Below, piece by piece: positions 1-8,417 of a DNA stretch of 64,000 nt. Source of the DNA: Pseudomonas floridensis (GTDB lineage: Bacteria > Pseudomonadota > Gammaproteobacteria > Pseudomonadales > Pseudomonadaceae); NCBI RefSeq assembly GCF_002087235.1, contig NZ_MUIO01000019.1, positions 1 through 64,000 of the forward strand, written 5' to 3'. A model generated the notes under the pieces. That model saw nothing but the letters and a program-made list of their open reading frames with translations. It was not told the origin of the DNA and did not search any database. Position numbers and translations under genes: made by a program. Positions within the stretch are counted from its first letter, which is position 1; each line of letters starts with the position of its first letter.

Positions 1-716
1 AGCATGCCCATGACCCGCGCTTTCCGGTGGATGACAACTGGCTGAATCTGGTCGATGAGCTGATCCATCATTTGCGTGAGCAGGCGGGGCCTGTGTGGGG
101 CGTGGGACATTCGCTGGGCGGGGTGTTGCATTTGCACGCGGCGCTGCGCTGTCCGCAACTCTATCGCGGCGTGGTGATGCTGGACTCGCCGGTGCTGGGG
201 CTGGCCGACCAGTTGTTCATTCGTGCCGCCAAGCGACTGGGTTTCATCGATCGCATCACGCCTGCCGGCCGCACCTTGGGGCGTCGCGAAGCCTTCGCCG
301 ATCTGGAATCGGCCCGCGCCTATTTCGCCAGTAAAACCCTGTTTCGTCGTTTCGACCCCGAGTGCCTGGATGCCTATCTGCAGCACGGCCTGCAGGCGGA
401 CGGCGAACAGTTGCGCCTGCGCTTCGATCCGGCGACCGAGATCAGTATCTATCGCAGCATTCCGCACACCAGCCCTCTGCCGTCGCGTCGGCTCAAAGTG
501 CCTCTGGCGATGGTGCGCGGCAGGCACAGCCGTGTGATCATGCCGCATCATGGCTATCTGGCCAGACGCATGCGCGAAGGCGAATACCTGTCGATGCCGG
601 GAGGGCACATGTTTCCACTGGAGCGGCCGGATGAGACGGCACAGTTGCTCAGATCGCTATTCGTTCGCTGGGAGGCGCGCAGCGCGCAACGTAACGTGTC
701 GAAAACGATTGTATGA
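1..716 (+). CDS. alpha/beta hydrolase, 5' end cut by window
   Basis: The frame is open to the left edge and the codons before the first possible start (a GTG at 27) still read as alpha/beta-hydrolase sequence (HAHDPRFPVDDNW), so the true start lies outside the window. The GHSLGG nucleophile elbow supplies the catalytic Ser. A late GGHMFPLERP segment fits the catalytic His loop. Family: soluble esterase/lipase-like hydrolase of the alpha/beta fold. The substrate cannot be told from the sequence. The stop codon overlaps the next start in ATGA, so the two hydrolases are probably translationally coupled and cotranscribed. The call as a hydrolase is firm; the specific function is unknown. Confidence 0.85.
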   Translation, partial: HAHDPRFPVDDNWLNLVDELIHHLREQAGPVWGVGHSLGGVLHLHAALRCPQLYRGVVMLDSPVLGLADQLFIRAAKRLGFIDRITPAGRTLGRREAFADLESARAYFASKTLFRRFDPECLDAYLQHGLQADGEQLRLRFDPATEISIYRSIPHTSPLPSRRLKVPLAMVRGRHSRVIMPHHGYLARRMREGEYLSMPGGHMFPLERPDETAQLLRSLFVRWEARSAQRNVSKTIV

Positions 717-1567
717 AGTGCCCTGTCGAAGAGGTGCGCCTGAGCCTTGGTCATATCGAACTGGCTGCCCATCTGTTCGGCCCCGAGGACGGCATACCGG
801 TCATCGCGCTGCATGGCTGGCTCGACAATGCCAACAGTTTTGCCCGTCTTGCGCCGCAGCTTGAAGGCTTGCGCATCGTGGCTCTGGACATGGCAGGGCA
901 CGGGCATTCCGATCATCGTCCGCCCGGTGCGGCCTACACCCTGGCCGATTATGCATTCGACGTGCTGCAGGTGGCCGAACAACTGGGCTGGGCGCGTTTC
1001 GCTCTGCTCGGGCATTCATTGGGTGCCATCGTATCGGTCATGCTGGCGGGCGCGCTTCCCGAGCGAGTCACGCACCTGGCGTTGATCGACGGACTGATTC
1101 CGCTGACCGGCGAAGCCGACGCTGCCGCCGAGCGAATGGGCTCGGCCTTGCAGGCGCAGTTGTCGTTGCCCGGCAAGAAAAAACCTGTGTACCGCGATCA
1201 GGATCGTGCCATTGAGGCCCGCATGAAAGGCGTTGTGGCCGTTAGTCGCGAGGCGGCGGAGTTACTGGCGCAACGTGGCTTGATGCCGGTGCCGGGGGGT
1301 TATACCTGGCGCAGCGACAGTCGACTGACCTTGCCGTCGGCAACGCGTCTGACCCACCTGCAGGCGATGGCATTCGTCGACAACGTACGCTGCCCGACCC
1401 AACTGATCGTTGCCCGCGACGGCATGCTGGCGAAAAAACGGGACCTGTTTTCCAGCCTGCCGTTCGGCATCGAAAGCCTGCCGGGCGGACACCATCTGCA
1501 TCTGGATGACGAGGAGGGCGCGCGCTCTGTTGCACGCTGTTTCAATCGCTTCTTCGCTGCTTCTTGA
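713..1567 (+). CDS. alpha/beta hydrolase (serine hydrolase-like)
   Basis: A 284-residue protein with a complete alpha/beta-hydrolase layout: oxyanion-hole HGW near residues 34-36, DMAGHGHSD after strand 4, nucleophile elbow GHSLGA with Ser near residue 102, and a C-terminal GGHHLHLDD that supplies the catalytic His. The pattern resembles the serine hydrolase-like (SERHL) group of epoxide-hydrolase relatives. No signal peptide, so cytoplasmic. The ATG at 713 overlaps the stop of the upstream hydrolase by four bases, which fixes the start and suggests coupling. The substrate is unknown; ester or amide hydrolysis is the family expectation. Confidence 0.88.
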   Translation: MKCPVEEVRLSLGHIELAAHLFGPEDGIPVIALHGWLDNANSFARLAPQLEGLRIVALDMAGHGHSDHRPPGAAYTLADYAFDVLQVAEQLGWARFALLGHSLGAIVSVMLAGALPERVTHLALIDGLIPLTGEADAAAERMGSALQAQLSLPGKKKPVYRDQDRAIEARMKGVVAVSREAAELLAQRGLMPVPGGYTWRSDSRLTLPSATRLTHLQAMAFVDNVRCPTQLIVARDGMLAKKRDLFSSLPFGIESLPGGHHLHLDDEEGARSVARCFNRFFAAS

Positions 1568-1620
1568 CTTGCAGTCGGCAACTGCCGAGGCTGAGCGGGT
1601 TGAAACAGGAGTCAACCGTT

Positions 1621-1698
1621 ATGGATCAACCTGCTACCGCTCATGATTGCCTGCGTGGCAATCCCGTTCATTTTCCATTCCCGTCTGTCTGCCGATGA
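1621..1698 (+). CDS. possible 25-codon leader ORF upstream of DUF4892 gene
   Basis: An ATG at 1621 follows a good Shine-Dalgarno (AGGAG, about 9 bases upstream). The 25-codon frame ends in TGA at 1696-1698, which overlaps the ATG at 1695 of the next gene as ATGA. The downstream gene lacks a clear ribosome-binding site of its own, so translation of this short frame could deliver ribosomes to it. The peptide is unremarkable and not recognised. It may be only an untranslated region that happens to be open. Confidence 0.35.
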   Translation: MDQPATAHDCLRGNPVHFPFPSVCR

Positions 1699-2525
1699 GA
1701 ACACTCATGCGCGTAACAAGTGTTCCTGTGGTTGCACTGTGTGTGTCGCTCTTCAGCACGATGGTCGCCGCCGCCGATGTGTCGGGCAGTCAGGACCTGC
1801 AGATTCTGCCACGCCTGGCCAACACGGAAATCGTCGATTACCGCCCCCGCGCCGAACTCGAGCGCATTTACCCGATGGGTTCGATCCGCAAGATCAGTGG
1901 CCAACTGCGCTTCGATGGTCAGGTCAGTGCGCGAGGCAACCTGACGTCCGTCACTTATCAGTTGCCGCCCGAACATACATCGGATGACGCCTTCACTGCC
2001 GCACGCGAAGCGCTGCAGAAAAAGAGCGCCGAATTGCTGTTCTGGTGCCAGGCTCGGGATTGTGGCGAAAGCAGCCTGTGGGCCAACGAGGTGTTCGGTA
2101 ATGCCAAGCTCTATGGTGCCGATGACCGGCAGGCTTACCTGTTGTTGCGGCTGGCCGAGCCCGACAGCGAAACACTTGTCGCGCTCTACAGCATCCCCCG
2201 TGGCAACCGCCGTGCCTACCTGCATGTCGAGCAATTCGAAGCCGTTGCGCCGCTGGGCGATCTGCTGCCGACCTCGGCCACTTTGCTGAAACAACTCAAG
2301 AGCACCGGCAAGCTGGATCTGCCAAGGCTCGGCGGCGATCCGCAGGATGCCTGGGTGATGCTGATTTCCCGTGGCCTTAACCTCGACAGCACGCTGCGTG
2401 CGACGCTCTCGGGTGCCAACGCGGCGGCCTGGCGTGATGCGTTGGTCGGCAAAGGCGTACGTGCTGCGCGGCTCGAGACCGGCAGTGACGATAACAAGGG
2501 ATTGTCCATCGAGGTCATTCGCTAG
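1695..2525 (+). CDS. DUF4892 domain-containing exported protein
   Basis: A 276-residue protein. From the ATG at 1695 it has a typical Sec signal peptide: basic start, hydrophobic core, cleavage probably after VAAA. The mature part starts with a strand-rich half (polar repeats around LERIYPMGSIRKISG) and ends in a compact region that looks like an OmpA-like or LysM-like fold without a clear signature. I recognise it as the pseudomonad DUF4892 family, for which I know no function. An internal ATG at 1707 would also leave an intact signal peptide. Neither start has a good ribosome-binding site; see the leader ORF at 1621. Probably periplasmic. Confidence 0.75.
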   Translation: MRTLMRVTSVPVVALCVSLFSTMVAAADVSGSQDLQILPRLANTEIVDYRPRAELERIYPMGSIRKISGQLRFDGQVSARGNLTSVTYQLPPEHTSDDAFTAAREALQKKSAELLFWCQARDCGESSLWANEVFGNAKLYGADDRQAYLLLRLAEPDSETLVALYSIPRGNRRAYLHVEQFEAVAPLGDLLPTSATLLKQLKSTGKLDLPRLGGDPQDAWVMLISRGLNLDSTLRATLSGANAAAWRDALVGKGVRAARLETGSDDNKGLSIEVIR

Positions 2526-2615
2526 ACGCTTTTTCGGGATGACGACGAATACGGCTGACGCCAGTCGTGTTCGTCTTTATGCTCGCCACTTCAGATTCCT
2601 TTTCATAGGCACCGC

Positions 2616-3665
2616 ATGTTCAACAATGATCGTTTGCTGGTTCAGATCCTGCTGCTGGCGCTGTTCGGTGCCTGTCTGTGGGTGATGGCACCGTTCTGGT
2701 CGGCCTTGGTCTGGGGCGCGGTGCTGGCGTTCGCCAGCTGGCCGTTGATGCGTTTGCTGACGCGCTGGTTCAATGGCCGGGAGTCACTGGCCGCGCTGGT
2801 CATGAGTCTGGGCTGGCTGGTGCTGGTGGCAGCGCCTCTGGTGTGGTTTGGGTTCAATCTGGCAGATCATGTGCGCGATGCGACGGCCTTCGTCAAAGAC
2901 GTGCAGGTCGATGGCCTGCCCGATCCTCCGGCATGGCTGGCGGGTATCCCGATCGTAGGAGAGCGTCTGGTCGGGTTCTGGACCACTATCGATCAGCAGG
3001 GCGCGGCGTTCATGACCACCGTCAAGCCGTATCTGGGCGAGGTAGGCAACTGGTTGCTGGCGCGCAGTGCGCAGATCGGCGGCGGGATTCTCGAACTCAC
3101 CCTGAGCATCGTTTTCGCGTTTTTCTTCTATCGTGATGGTCCGCGTCTGGCGGCGTTCGTGCTCAGCCTGCTGGAGCGCCTGATCGGTGAACGCGCCCAG
3201 TATTATCTGGATCTGGTCGCGGGCACGGTGCAGCGGGTGGTCAACGGTGTGATCGGCACCGCAGCGGCGCAGGCGGTTCTGGCATTGATCGGCTTTCTAA
3301 TCGCAGGCATTCCCGGCGCGCTGGTGCTGGGTATCCTGACGTTCCTGTTCAGCCTGATCCCCATGGGCCCGCCACTGGTCTGGCTGCCGGCCACCGCCTG
3401 GCTGGTGTGGCAGGGCGAGTACGGCATGGCGGTCTTTCTGGGCATTTGGGGCATGTTCATCATCAGCGGTGTGGACAACGTGCTCAAGCCGTATCTGATC
3501 AGCCGGGGTGGTAATTTGCCGCTGGTGATCGTCTTGCTCGGGGTGTTTGGCGGACTGCTGGCGTTCGGGTTCATCGGCCTGTTCATCGGTCCGACATTGC
3601 TGGCGGTGGCGTACAGCCTGTTGACGGACTGGGTGGGTAGCGAACGGGCGCGTACGCCACGCTGA
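2616..3665 (+). CDS. AI-2E family transporter (YdiK/PerM-type permease)
   Basis: A 349-residue inner-membrane protein with about seven or eight hydrophobic segments. Two or three lie in the first 80 residues, then comes a soluble stretch (about 90-150), then a group in the C-terminal half, including the long IPGALVLGILTFLFSLIPMGPP stretch, which is characteristic of the AI-2E transporter/UPF0118 family. Members have been linked to autoinducer export, Na+/H+ exchange or general efflux; which applies here cannot be decided. It stands alone on the plus strand and is followed by a terminator-like hairpin, convergent with the two-component genes. Confidence 0.87.
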   Translation: MFNNDRLLVQILLLALFGACLWVMAPFWSALVWGAVLAFASWPLMRLLTRWFNGRESLAALVMSLGWLVLVAAPLVWFGFNLADHVRDATAFVKDVQVDGLPDPPAWLAGIPIVGERLVGFWTTIDQQGAAFMTTVKPYLGEVGNWLLARSAQIGGGILELTLSIVFAFFFYRDGPRLAAFVLSLLERLIGERAQYYLDLVAGTVQRVVNGVIGTAAAQAVLALIGFLIAGIPGALVLGILTFLFSLIPMGPPLVWLPATAWLVWQGEYGMAVFLGIWGMFIISGVDNVLKPYLISRGGNLPLVIVLLGVFGGLLAFGFIGLFIGPTLLAVAYSLLTDWVGSERARTPR

Positions 3666-3683
3666 AGCCGCGGGCAGAAACCG

Positions 3684-3717
3684 TCGCCGGGCAAGAACCG
3701 GCGAGGGTCGGGTTTTC
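3684..3717 (+). terminator. hairpin terminator after AI-2E transporter gene
   Basis: TCGCCGG (3684-3690) pairs with CCGGCGA (3698-3704) around a 7-base loop, and GGGTCGGGTTTTC follows. It sits 19 bases after the transporter stop and between convergent genes. The T-run is short, so termination may be incomplete. Confidence 0.5.
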
Positions 3718-3841
3718 AAGCGGCGGTGTCGAGGTCTCGGCCGACCGGCTTGCTGCCTTGGGTGTGGTAGCGCTCGGTCAGCGCGGCAATCATCTTTGTC
3801 GAGCGAGTGTGGGGCCTGGAACGATGGCGATACGCGCTGAT

Positions 3842-4891
3842 TCAATGCCGCGGCAGATCGAGCACCGCCGTCAGGCCGCCGCCGGGCGTTTCTTCGAGGG
3901 TAAGTTCGCCGCCGATTCGCCGCGCAGCCTCACGGGCGATGGTCATGCCCATGCCGACGCCGCCGGAATTGCGGTTGCGCGAACTCTCCAGCCGGTAAAA
4001 GGGCTCGAACACGCTCTCGCGAAGTTCAGGCTCGATTCCGGGGCCATGGTCTATCACCGAGACCCTGACCCGATCAACATCGTCCTCGATAAGGATCCGC
4101 GCATTGCCAGCGTAGCGCAGCGCATTGTCGACCAGATTCTGCAGGCACGAACGCAACGCCATGGGCTGGGTCTTGAGCGGTCTGCACTGACCCTGGGACT
4201 CAACGTCGTCGCCGTTGTCCTGGGCATTTTCGGCCTGAGATTCGATCAAGGCCTGCAGGTCGAGCTGCTGCAGCACTTCGCTGCGGCGGTGTTCGTTGAG
4301 GTAGGCCAGGGTCGCGTCGAGCATGTTGATCATGTCGTTCAGGTCCTGGGTCATCTGCCCGTGCAACCGGGGCTCTTCAATCTGTTCGACGCGCAGCTTG
4401 AGGCGGGAAAGAGGCGTGCGCAGGTCATGTGACACGGCGGCGAGCATTCGGCCACGCTGCTGCATCTGGTCACGCAGCTTGTGCTGCATCAGGTTGAAGG
4501 TCTGTGCGGCCTGGCGTGCTTCACGCGGACCGGAGATTTCCAGCGGTGGGCTGTCGAGGTTTTCACTCAGACGCTCTGCCGCTTCGCTCAGGCGCTGTAC
4601 CGGCCGGCTCAGTGCCTTGGCACCGTACCAGGCAGCGATGATCAGCGTGATGAATTGAAAGAACAGTGGAACCACCGGACCGCCCAGCAATGGCGGTCGC
4701 GGCGGGCGGCGCATGGCTTGTGCGTCGCTCTGATCGAGCTGGCCCGTGGATTCCTGCATCGGTGGCGGCGGTGGCATCGGGTGCATGCCGTAATGCATGA
4801 ACCACATGAACGCCAGCAGATGCGCAAGCAGGATTGCCACCAGCGCACCGCCGAACAGCCGGGCAAAGAGCGTATCGAACTTGCGGATCAC
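3842..4891 (-). CDS. sensor histidine kinase, OmpR-type partner system
   Basis: A 349-residue membrane sensor kinase. TM1 spans about residues 12-31, the periplasmic loop 32-71, TM2 72-90. A HAMP-like linker follows, then the dimerisation H-box AAVSHDLRTPLSRLKLR with phospho-acceptor His about 155, N-box NLVDNALRY, and the G-boxes DHGPGI and GMGMTIA. The periplasmic loop is short and rich in His, Met and Pro (MHPMPPPPPM). The start is GTG at 4891, with GAGGA upstream inside the 10-base gap after the response-regulator gene, so the two form an operon with the regulator first. The signal is unknown. Overall it resembles RstB/ParS-like kinases, but I do not assign a name. Confidence 0.9.
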   Translation of the reverse strand: MIRKFDTLFARLFGGALVAILLAHLLAFMWFMHYGMHPMPPPPPMQESTGQLDQSDAQAMRRPPRPPLLGGPVVPLFFQFITLIIAAWYGAKALSRPVQRLSEAAERLSENLDSPPLEISGPREARQAAQTFNLMQHKLRDQMQQRGRMLAAVSHDLRTPLSRLKLRVEQIEEPRLHGQMTQDLNDMINMLDATLAYLNEHRRSEVLQQLDLQALIESQAENAQDNGDDVESQGQCRPLKTQPMALRSCLQNLVDNALRYAGNARILIEDDVDRVRVSVIDHGPGIEPELRESVFEPFYRLESSRNRNSGGVGMGMTIAREAARRIGGELTLEETPGGGLTAVLDLPRH

Positions 4892-4901
4892 AGGAGGTTC
4901 C

Positions 4902-5651
4902 TCAACCCGGCTCCCTGGCGTCGAACAGATAGCCTTCGCCGCGAACGGTCTTGATCAACTGCGGGTTCTTGGGGTCGTCACCCAGTTTCTGGCGCAGACG
5001 CGATACCAGCAGATCGATGCTGCGATCAAAGGCTTCGATCGAACGCCCGCGCGCCGCATCAAGCAGTTGTTCACGGCTCAGCACGCGATGCGGGCGCTCG
5101 AGAAAGACCCGCAGCAAACGAAACTCGGCGTTGGACAGTGGTACGACAAGCCCGTCGGGCGCGATCAACTGGCGCAGAACGCTGTTCAACCGCCAGGTAT
5201 TGAAGCGGATCGTGCTGCGCTGATCGCTGCGTTCATCACGCACCCGGCGTAAAACGGTCTGGATGCGCGCCACCAGTTCGCGAGGTTCGAACGGTTTGGC
5301 CATATAGTCATCGGCACCCAGCTCCAGACCAATGATGCGGTCGGTCGGCTCGCAACGCGCCGTGAGCATCAGGATCGGGATGTCCGAGGTGCTGCGCAGC
5401 CAGCGGCACAGCGCCAGACCATCTTCACCCGGCAGCATCAGGTCCAGCACCACCACGTCGAAGGTCTGCTCACTCAAGGCTTGACGCATCCGTGCTCCAT
5501 CGGTCACGCCCTGAGCCTGGATGTTGAAACGCGTCAGGTAATCGCACAGCAGCTCGCGAATCGCCACGTCGTCGTCGACGATCAAGGCCCGCACGGCCCA
5601 GCGTTGTTCGGCCGAGTTGCTTTCGGAGGGAGTGTCGGGAAATGCCTGCAT
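4902..5651 (-). CDS. OmpR-family response regulator
   Basis: A two-domain regulator of about 249 residues from the ATG at 5651. The receiver domain has the acidic pocket DDD near residues 26-28, phospho-acceptor Asp about 70 in VVLDLMLPGEDG, and the Lys switch in MAKPFEP. The DNA-binding half is a winged helix (LLRVFLERPHRVLSREQLL to VRGEGYLF) of the OmpR/PhoB type. It is cotranscribed with the sensor kinase downstream. An alternative ATG at 5681 would add ten residues; neither start has a strong Shine-Dalgarno. Regulated genes are unknown. The gene is divergent from the accessory Ig-like gene at 6013 and the two share a 361-bp intergenic region. Confidence 0.9.
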   Translation of the reverse strand: MQAFPDTPSESNSAEQRWAVRALIVDDDVAIRELLCDYLTRFNIQAQGVTDGARMRQALSEQTFDVVVLDLMLPGEDGLALCRWLRSTSDIPILMLTARCEPTDRIIGLELGADDYMAKPFEPRELVARIQTVLRRVRDERSDQRSTIRFNTWRLNSVLRQLIAPDGLVVPLSNAEFRLLRVFLERPHRVLSREQLLDAARGRSIEAFDRSIDLLVSRLRQKLGDDPKNPQLIKTVRGEGYLFDAREPG

Positions 5652-6012
5652 AGTGCTTCTGCTGCCTGGTGACGCTGCCATCACTGGCCGCGGTTGAAAA
5701 TCAAGGCTCCGGGCATGCTACTTCGCCAGGAGGCGCGGCGAAAGGGTGGCGTGGCCAGATGTCTGCGGCATGTCGTGAATGTATCCGGGTCGATACACGG
5801 CGCTGAACACCCCCCCGCGTCCCCGCGATGTGAGTTGCCTAGCAGTTTTGACAGTACCGATGACATCGGCAAGAACGTTAAATGGAGTTTGCATGCAAAC
5901 GCTGCTCCTGTGGTGGCTGTCTGTCAGTGATCGTCTGACCGTTCGAGTGTCGACCCAGGTCCGGCATGCTATCGCCCATTCGCGGATGATCCATTGTCAA
6001 GGAGACGAATCG
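5652..6012. other. divergent intergenic region
   Basis: No convincing gene in these 361 bases. It must hold the promoter of the response-regulator operon (minus) and of the 673-aa Ig-like gene (plus). For the plus side I see CCTAGCAG at 5838-5845, TTGACA at 5848-5853 as a possible -35 hexamer, and a perfect 13-bp palindrome CCGATGACATCGG at 5857-5869. A GGAGACGAATCG ribosome-binding site lies just before the ATG at 6013. The frame upstream of 6013 is open back to 5779 but has no second ribosome-binding site, so I do not include it in the gene. Confidence 0.5.
5838..5869 (+). promoter_or_regulatory. promoter-like element with CCTAGCAG and palindrome
   Basis: CCTAGCAG (5838-5845) is followed at once by TTGACA (5848-5853) and by the palindrome CCGATG-A-CATCGG (5857-5869), which would lie in the -35/-10 spacer as an operator would. 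A clear -10 hexamer at the standard distance is missing. The octamer recurs upstream of the homologous genes at 10938 and 23437. Confidence 0.35.
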
Positions 6013-8034
6013 ATGACTAAGTCTGATCCAATCGCAGCCGAGCAGACTCGGCAGAATGTCCTGAAAAAGCGCAGTAACCGTTTAAGGAATGCCGCCAGAC
6101 TGGGCCTGCCTCCACCCGAACTCAATGGGGTGTTGGGTGCCATCCCGGGCGATGAGAGGTACCTGTGGCCCAAAAGCCTGTCGGGCTCCGATATGACTGT
6201 CAAAGTCCCCAATAGTGTGAATTTGTCTGCGAGTGAAATATTGACCTTCTATTTGAACAACGAACTTCTGGAAGAGCGTACCTTGGTCGACCCAACGAAT
6301 GATCCCAATGAGAGGAGTTATTTGATCGAGGCCGATAAATTCTCTGTAGAGGGGAAGTACGATGTCTACTACCGCCACCAAACAATTTTTGGGAATCCGC
6401 AAGACTCAGAGGTCCAGGCGTTCCATGTCGATCACACCAACCCCAACGGTAACCAAGGAGGCACGGCCCCGGTTTTTCCGACGGACATCATTGAAAACGG
6501 CTTGACGGCCGCTTATTTCGATACTGAACCACCTGTTTCATATGTTGAGATCACTATTCCTCGGTCCAGCGACATCACGGCGGGTGACACGATTCTGCTT
6601 TATTGGGGGACAGGTCCGAAGCAGGCGGAGGAAGACATCGTTCCTATATTTGTGCATGACGTCACGGAGCAAGAGGCGGCTGACGCCCAGCAGCATCAAA
6701 AGGATCCTGTCGTGCAACTTGGGCGCGACATCATCGACACGCTGGATGCAGGAAAAATTGGCGTACTTTACCGCTATCTTGATCGCAGCGGTAATCTCGG
6801 CCAGCCCTCGATGTGGCAGGAGATATACGTTGATCTGCGACCTCTGCCGACAAACCTGCCAGCTCCCGTTGTGGATCTGGCAGCTGACGGATTGATTGAC
6901 AGAGCCGATGCCCGCCTGGGTGTGTGCGTGGAAATTCCTTCGGCTTATGGCAATTCAGAAACGGATGACCTAATTCAGGTCAGATGGCATGAGACTGATG
7001 TTTCCCCGGTGCCGCTATCCGGTTTTCCCATGTTGATTCCCATTGACTGGCCGACGCTCTCGGCAGGAGGGCAAACCATTGAGGATGAGGTCGATGTCGG
7101 CTATAGCGTGATCCGCGGATTGGCCGGAACGCAGTCACCAAAAATCAAAGTGCAGGTAAATTTCACGGTGGCGGGTGAGGAGCCTGACCCGGATCCGAAT
7201 CCTGGAGGACCCGATCCGATCAATGACAAATTGCCGAATGTGGTGGTGACAGGTGAGAGCGGCGGGCCTGACAATGAATTGGTCGATGCCGACAAAGGAA
7301 AGCCCGCTACGGTCTCCCTGACGCCTATTCCCGTAAAGACGGGAGAGAACTTGAGTTTTTACTGGGGCACCTTGAAACCGGCTGTTTGTGTAATGACAGT
7401 AGACGATACTACGGCGGATCCAGTTAAAGTTACCGTGCCGTGGGACACGATTCAGGAAGGTGGTTATAACGAAAAGCTCCCGGTCTATTACACCACGTCT
7501 AACGGTATCAATGAGCAGGAATCTGCCCGCACTGAGGTGAAAGTGCAAGTGGTCGATTTAATAGGGCTTAAGCCTGTAGCGTTTCCAGATCAGTGGCCCG
7601 AAAGTACGGTCGGGCCTGTCATCAATTGCTGTTCATTGCCCTGGAATGGCATAAGAATAAAAGTGTTCGATACGGACAACTTCGAAGCGGGTGACAGTAT
7701 TGGCGTCAGTTGGGAGGCATACAGTGATATCGACGGCAATCAGTTGATTACGGGGACTGAAAAGAGTTTTGGGCCTGAAGAGCTGACGGATGACATGGTC
7801 CGGGATGGATTTAATATGACGATACCCTACGACCCCTGTGTAGAGCCTATTCATACTAATGGTAGCGGGTTCGTGACGTATACACTGACCAAAAAAAGTG
7901 GGCAAACCGGTTCTCAGGTTACGCGGGTCTTAGTCTCGCGAAATTTGGGCAGTGGCGATTTGTGCTCCCCGGAAAATCCGGGCAATTGTGGACCGGCACG
8001 CGGCGCGGAAATGCCAATACCAAACGATAAGTGA
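6013..8034 (+). CDS. modular Ig-like protein, homologous to N-terminal arm of giant 1
   Basis: A 673-residue protein started by ATG at 6013 with a good Shine-Dalgarno (AAGGAGACGAATCG). There is no signal peptide or membrane segment. After a basic N-terminus comes GLPPPELNGVL, which also occurs as GLPPPVVDGLL at the start of the 521-aa protein at 10938. The rest appears to be about five beta-rich units of 110-120 residues. Their pattern is: Pro-rich entry, DG, GVxVxIP, a Gly-Asp turn before xVxWG, and a closing VYYxx strand. A DPDPNPGGPDP linker lies near residue 390. I do not recognise a named family; the layout is Ig-like. The G+C content is visibly lower than in the flanking core genes. It is probably a structural or adhesive partner of the giant proteins downstream; function unknown. 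Confidence 0.75.
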   Translation: MTKSDPIAAEQTRQNVLKKRSNRLRNAARLGLPPPELNGVLGAIPGDERYLWPKSLSGSDMTVKVPNSVNLSASEILTFYLNNELLEERTLVDPTNDPNERSYLIEADKFSVEGKYDVYYRHQTIFGNPQDSEVQAFHVDHTNPNGNQGGTAPVFPTDIIENGLTAAYFDTEPPVSYVEITIPRSSDITAGDTILLYWGTGPKQAEEDIVPIFVHDVTEQEAADAQQHQKDPVVQLGRDIIDTLDAGKIGVLYRYLDRSGNLGQPSMWQEIYVDLRPLPTNLPAPVVDLAADGLIDRADARLGVCVEIPSAYGNSETDDLIQVRWHETDVSPVPLSGFPMLIPIDWPTLSAGGQTIEDEVDVGYSVIRGLAGTQSPKIKVQVNFTVAGEEPDPDPNPGGPDPINDKLPNVVVTGESGGPDNELVDADKGKPATVSLTPIPVKTGENLSFYWGTLKPAVCVMTVDDTTADPVKVTVPWDTIQEGGYNEKLPVYYTTSNGINEQESARTEVKVQVVDLIGLKPVAFPDQWPESTVGPVINCCSLPWNGIRIKVFDTDNFEAGDSIGVSWEAYSDIDGNQLITGTEKSFGPEELTDDMVRDGFNMTIPYDPCVEPIHTNGSGFVTYTLTKKSGQTGSQVTRVLVSRNLGSGDLCSPENPGNCGPARGAEMPIPNDK

Positions 8035-8417
8035 GGAAATGGCACAGGCTGACGCTCAGGCTACCTTACAAGGTAGAACCCTATCTCTATCGGGAAAAAC
8101 CTTGGTTCTCATTAAAGCGAAGCGGGTACGAACGATGGGATCAATGGTAGCGGTTGCCCGCGGCTTATTATCTATAGAAGCAGGGCGGTTGCTAAACAGG
8201 AGGTTCTAGCGCAATTCGATCTGTAGAGCTGCAGGAACGGCTATACACTTAATGCCAGCCGGCCTTATGTGGGAATAGTCCTACAAGAATATCGGATCAG
8301 TCTTGCATGAGTTTGAGGTGCAATTCTGTAGTCTGCGCGGCCGCTTATCAATCAGGGGCATGGCCGGAGGAATAACACGAACTTCCGGTCTGCTCCTCGG
8401 CCCCAGGATATTTGTCT
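8035..8417. other. intergenic region upstream of autotransporter
   Basis: There is no supported gene in these 383 bases. A 56-codon frame at 8039-8209 has its start almost on top of a GAGGA and no recognisable product. A small hairpin, CTACCT-TACA-AGGTAG, lies at 8061-8076. The notable element is the 18-bp palindrome at 8268-8285, listed separately. Confidence 0.5.
8268..8285. promoter_or_regulatory. 18-bp palindrome, candidate operator of autotransporter
   Basis: TGTGGGAATAGTCCTACA: 7-bp arms with one G/T mismatch around a 4-base centre. It lies 132 bases before the autotransporter ATG. The same design, TGTAGGAAAAGTCCTATA, occurs at 17816-17833, 156 bases before the fimbrial pilin start. 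The form resembles sites of LuxR/FixJ-type regulators such as RcsB or GacA. Confidence 0.5.

Noticed and set aside
5779..6012. 78-codon N-terminal extension of the 673-aa protein
   Set aside because: No ribosome-binding site at 5779, whereas ATG 6013 has AAGGAGACG at correct spacing; the extension would also run through the promoter-like region.
8039..8209. 56-codon frame after the 673-aa gene
   Set aside because: GAGGA is only about two bases from its ATG, there is no recognisable product, and the region looks like an untranslated spacer.
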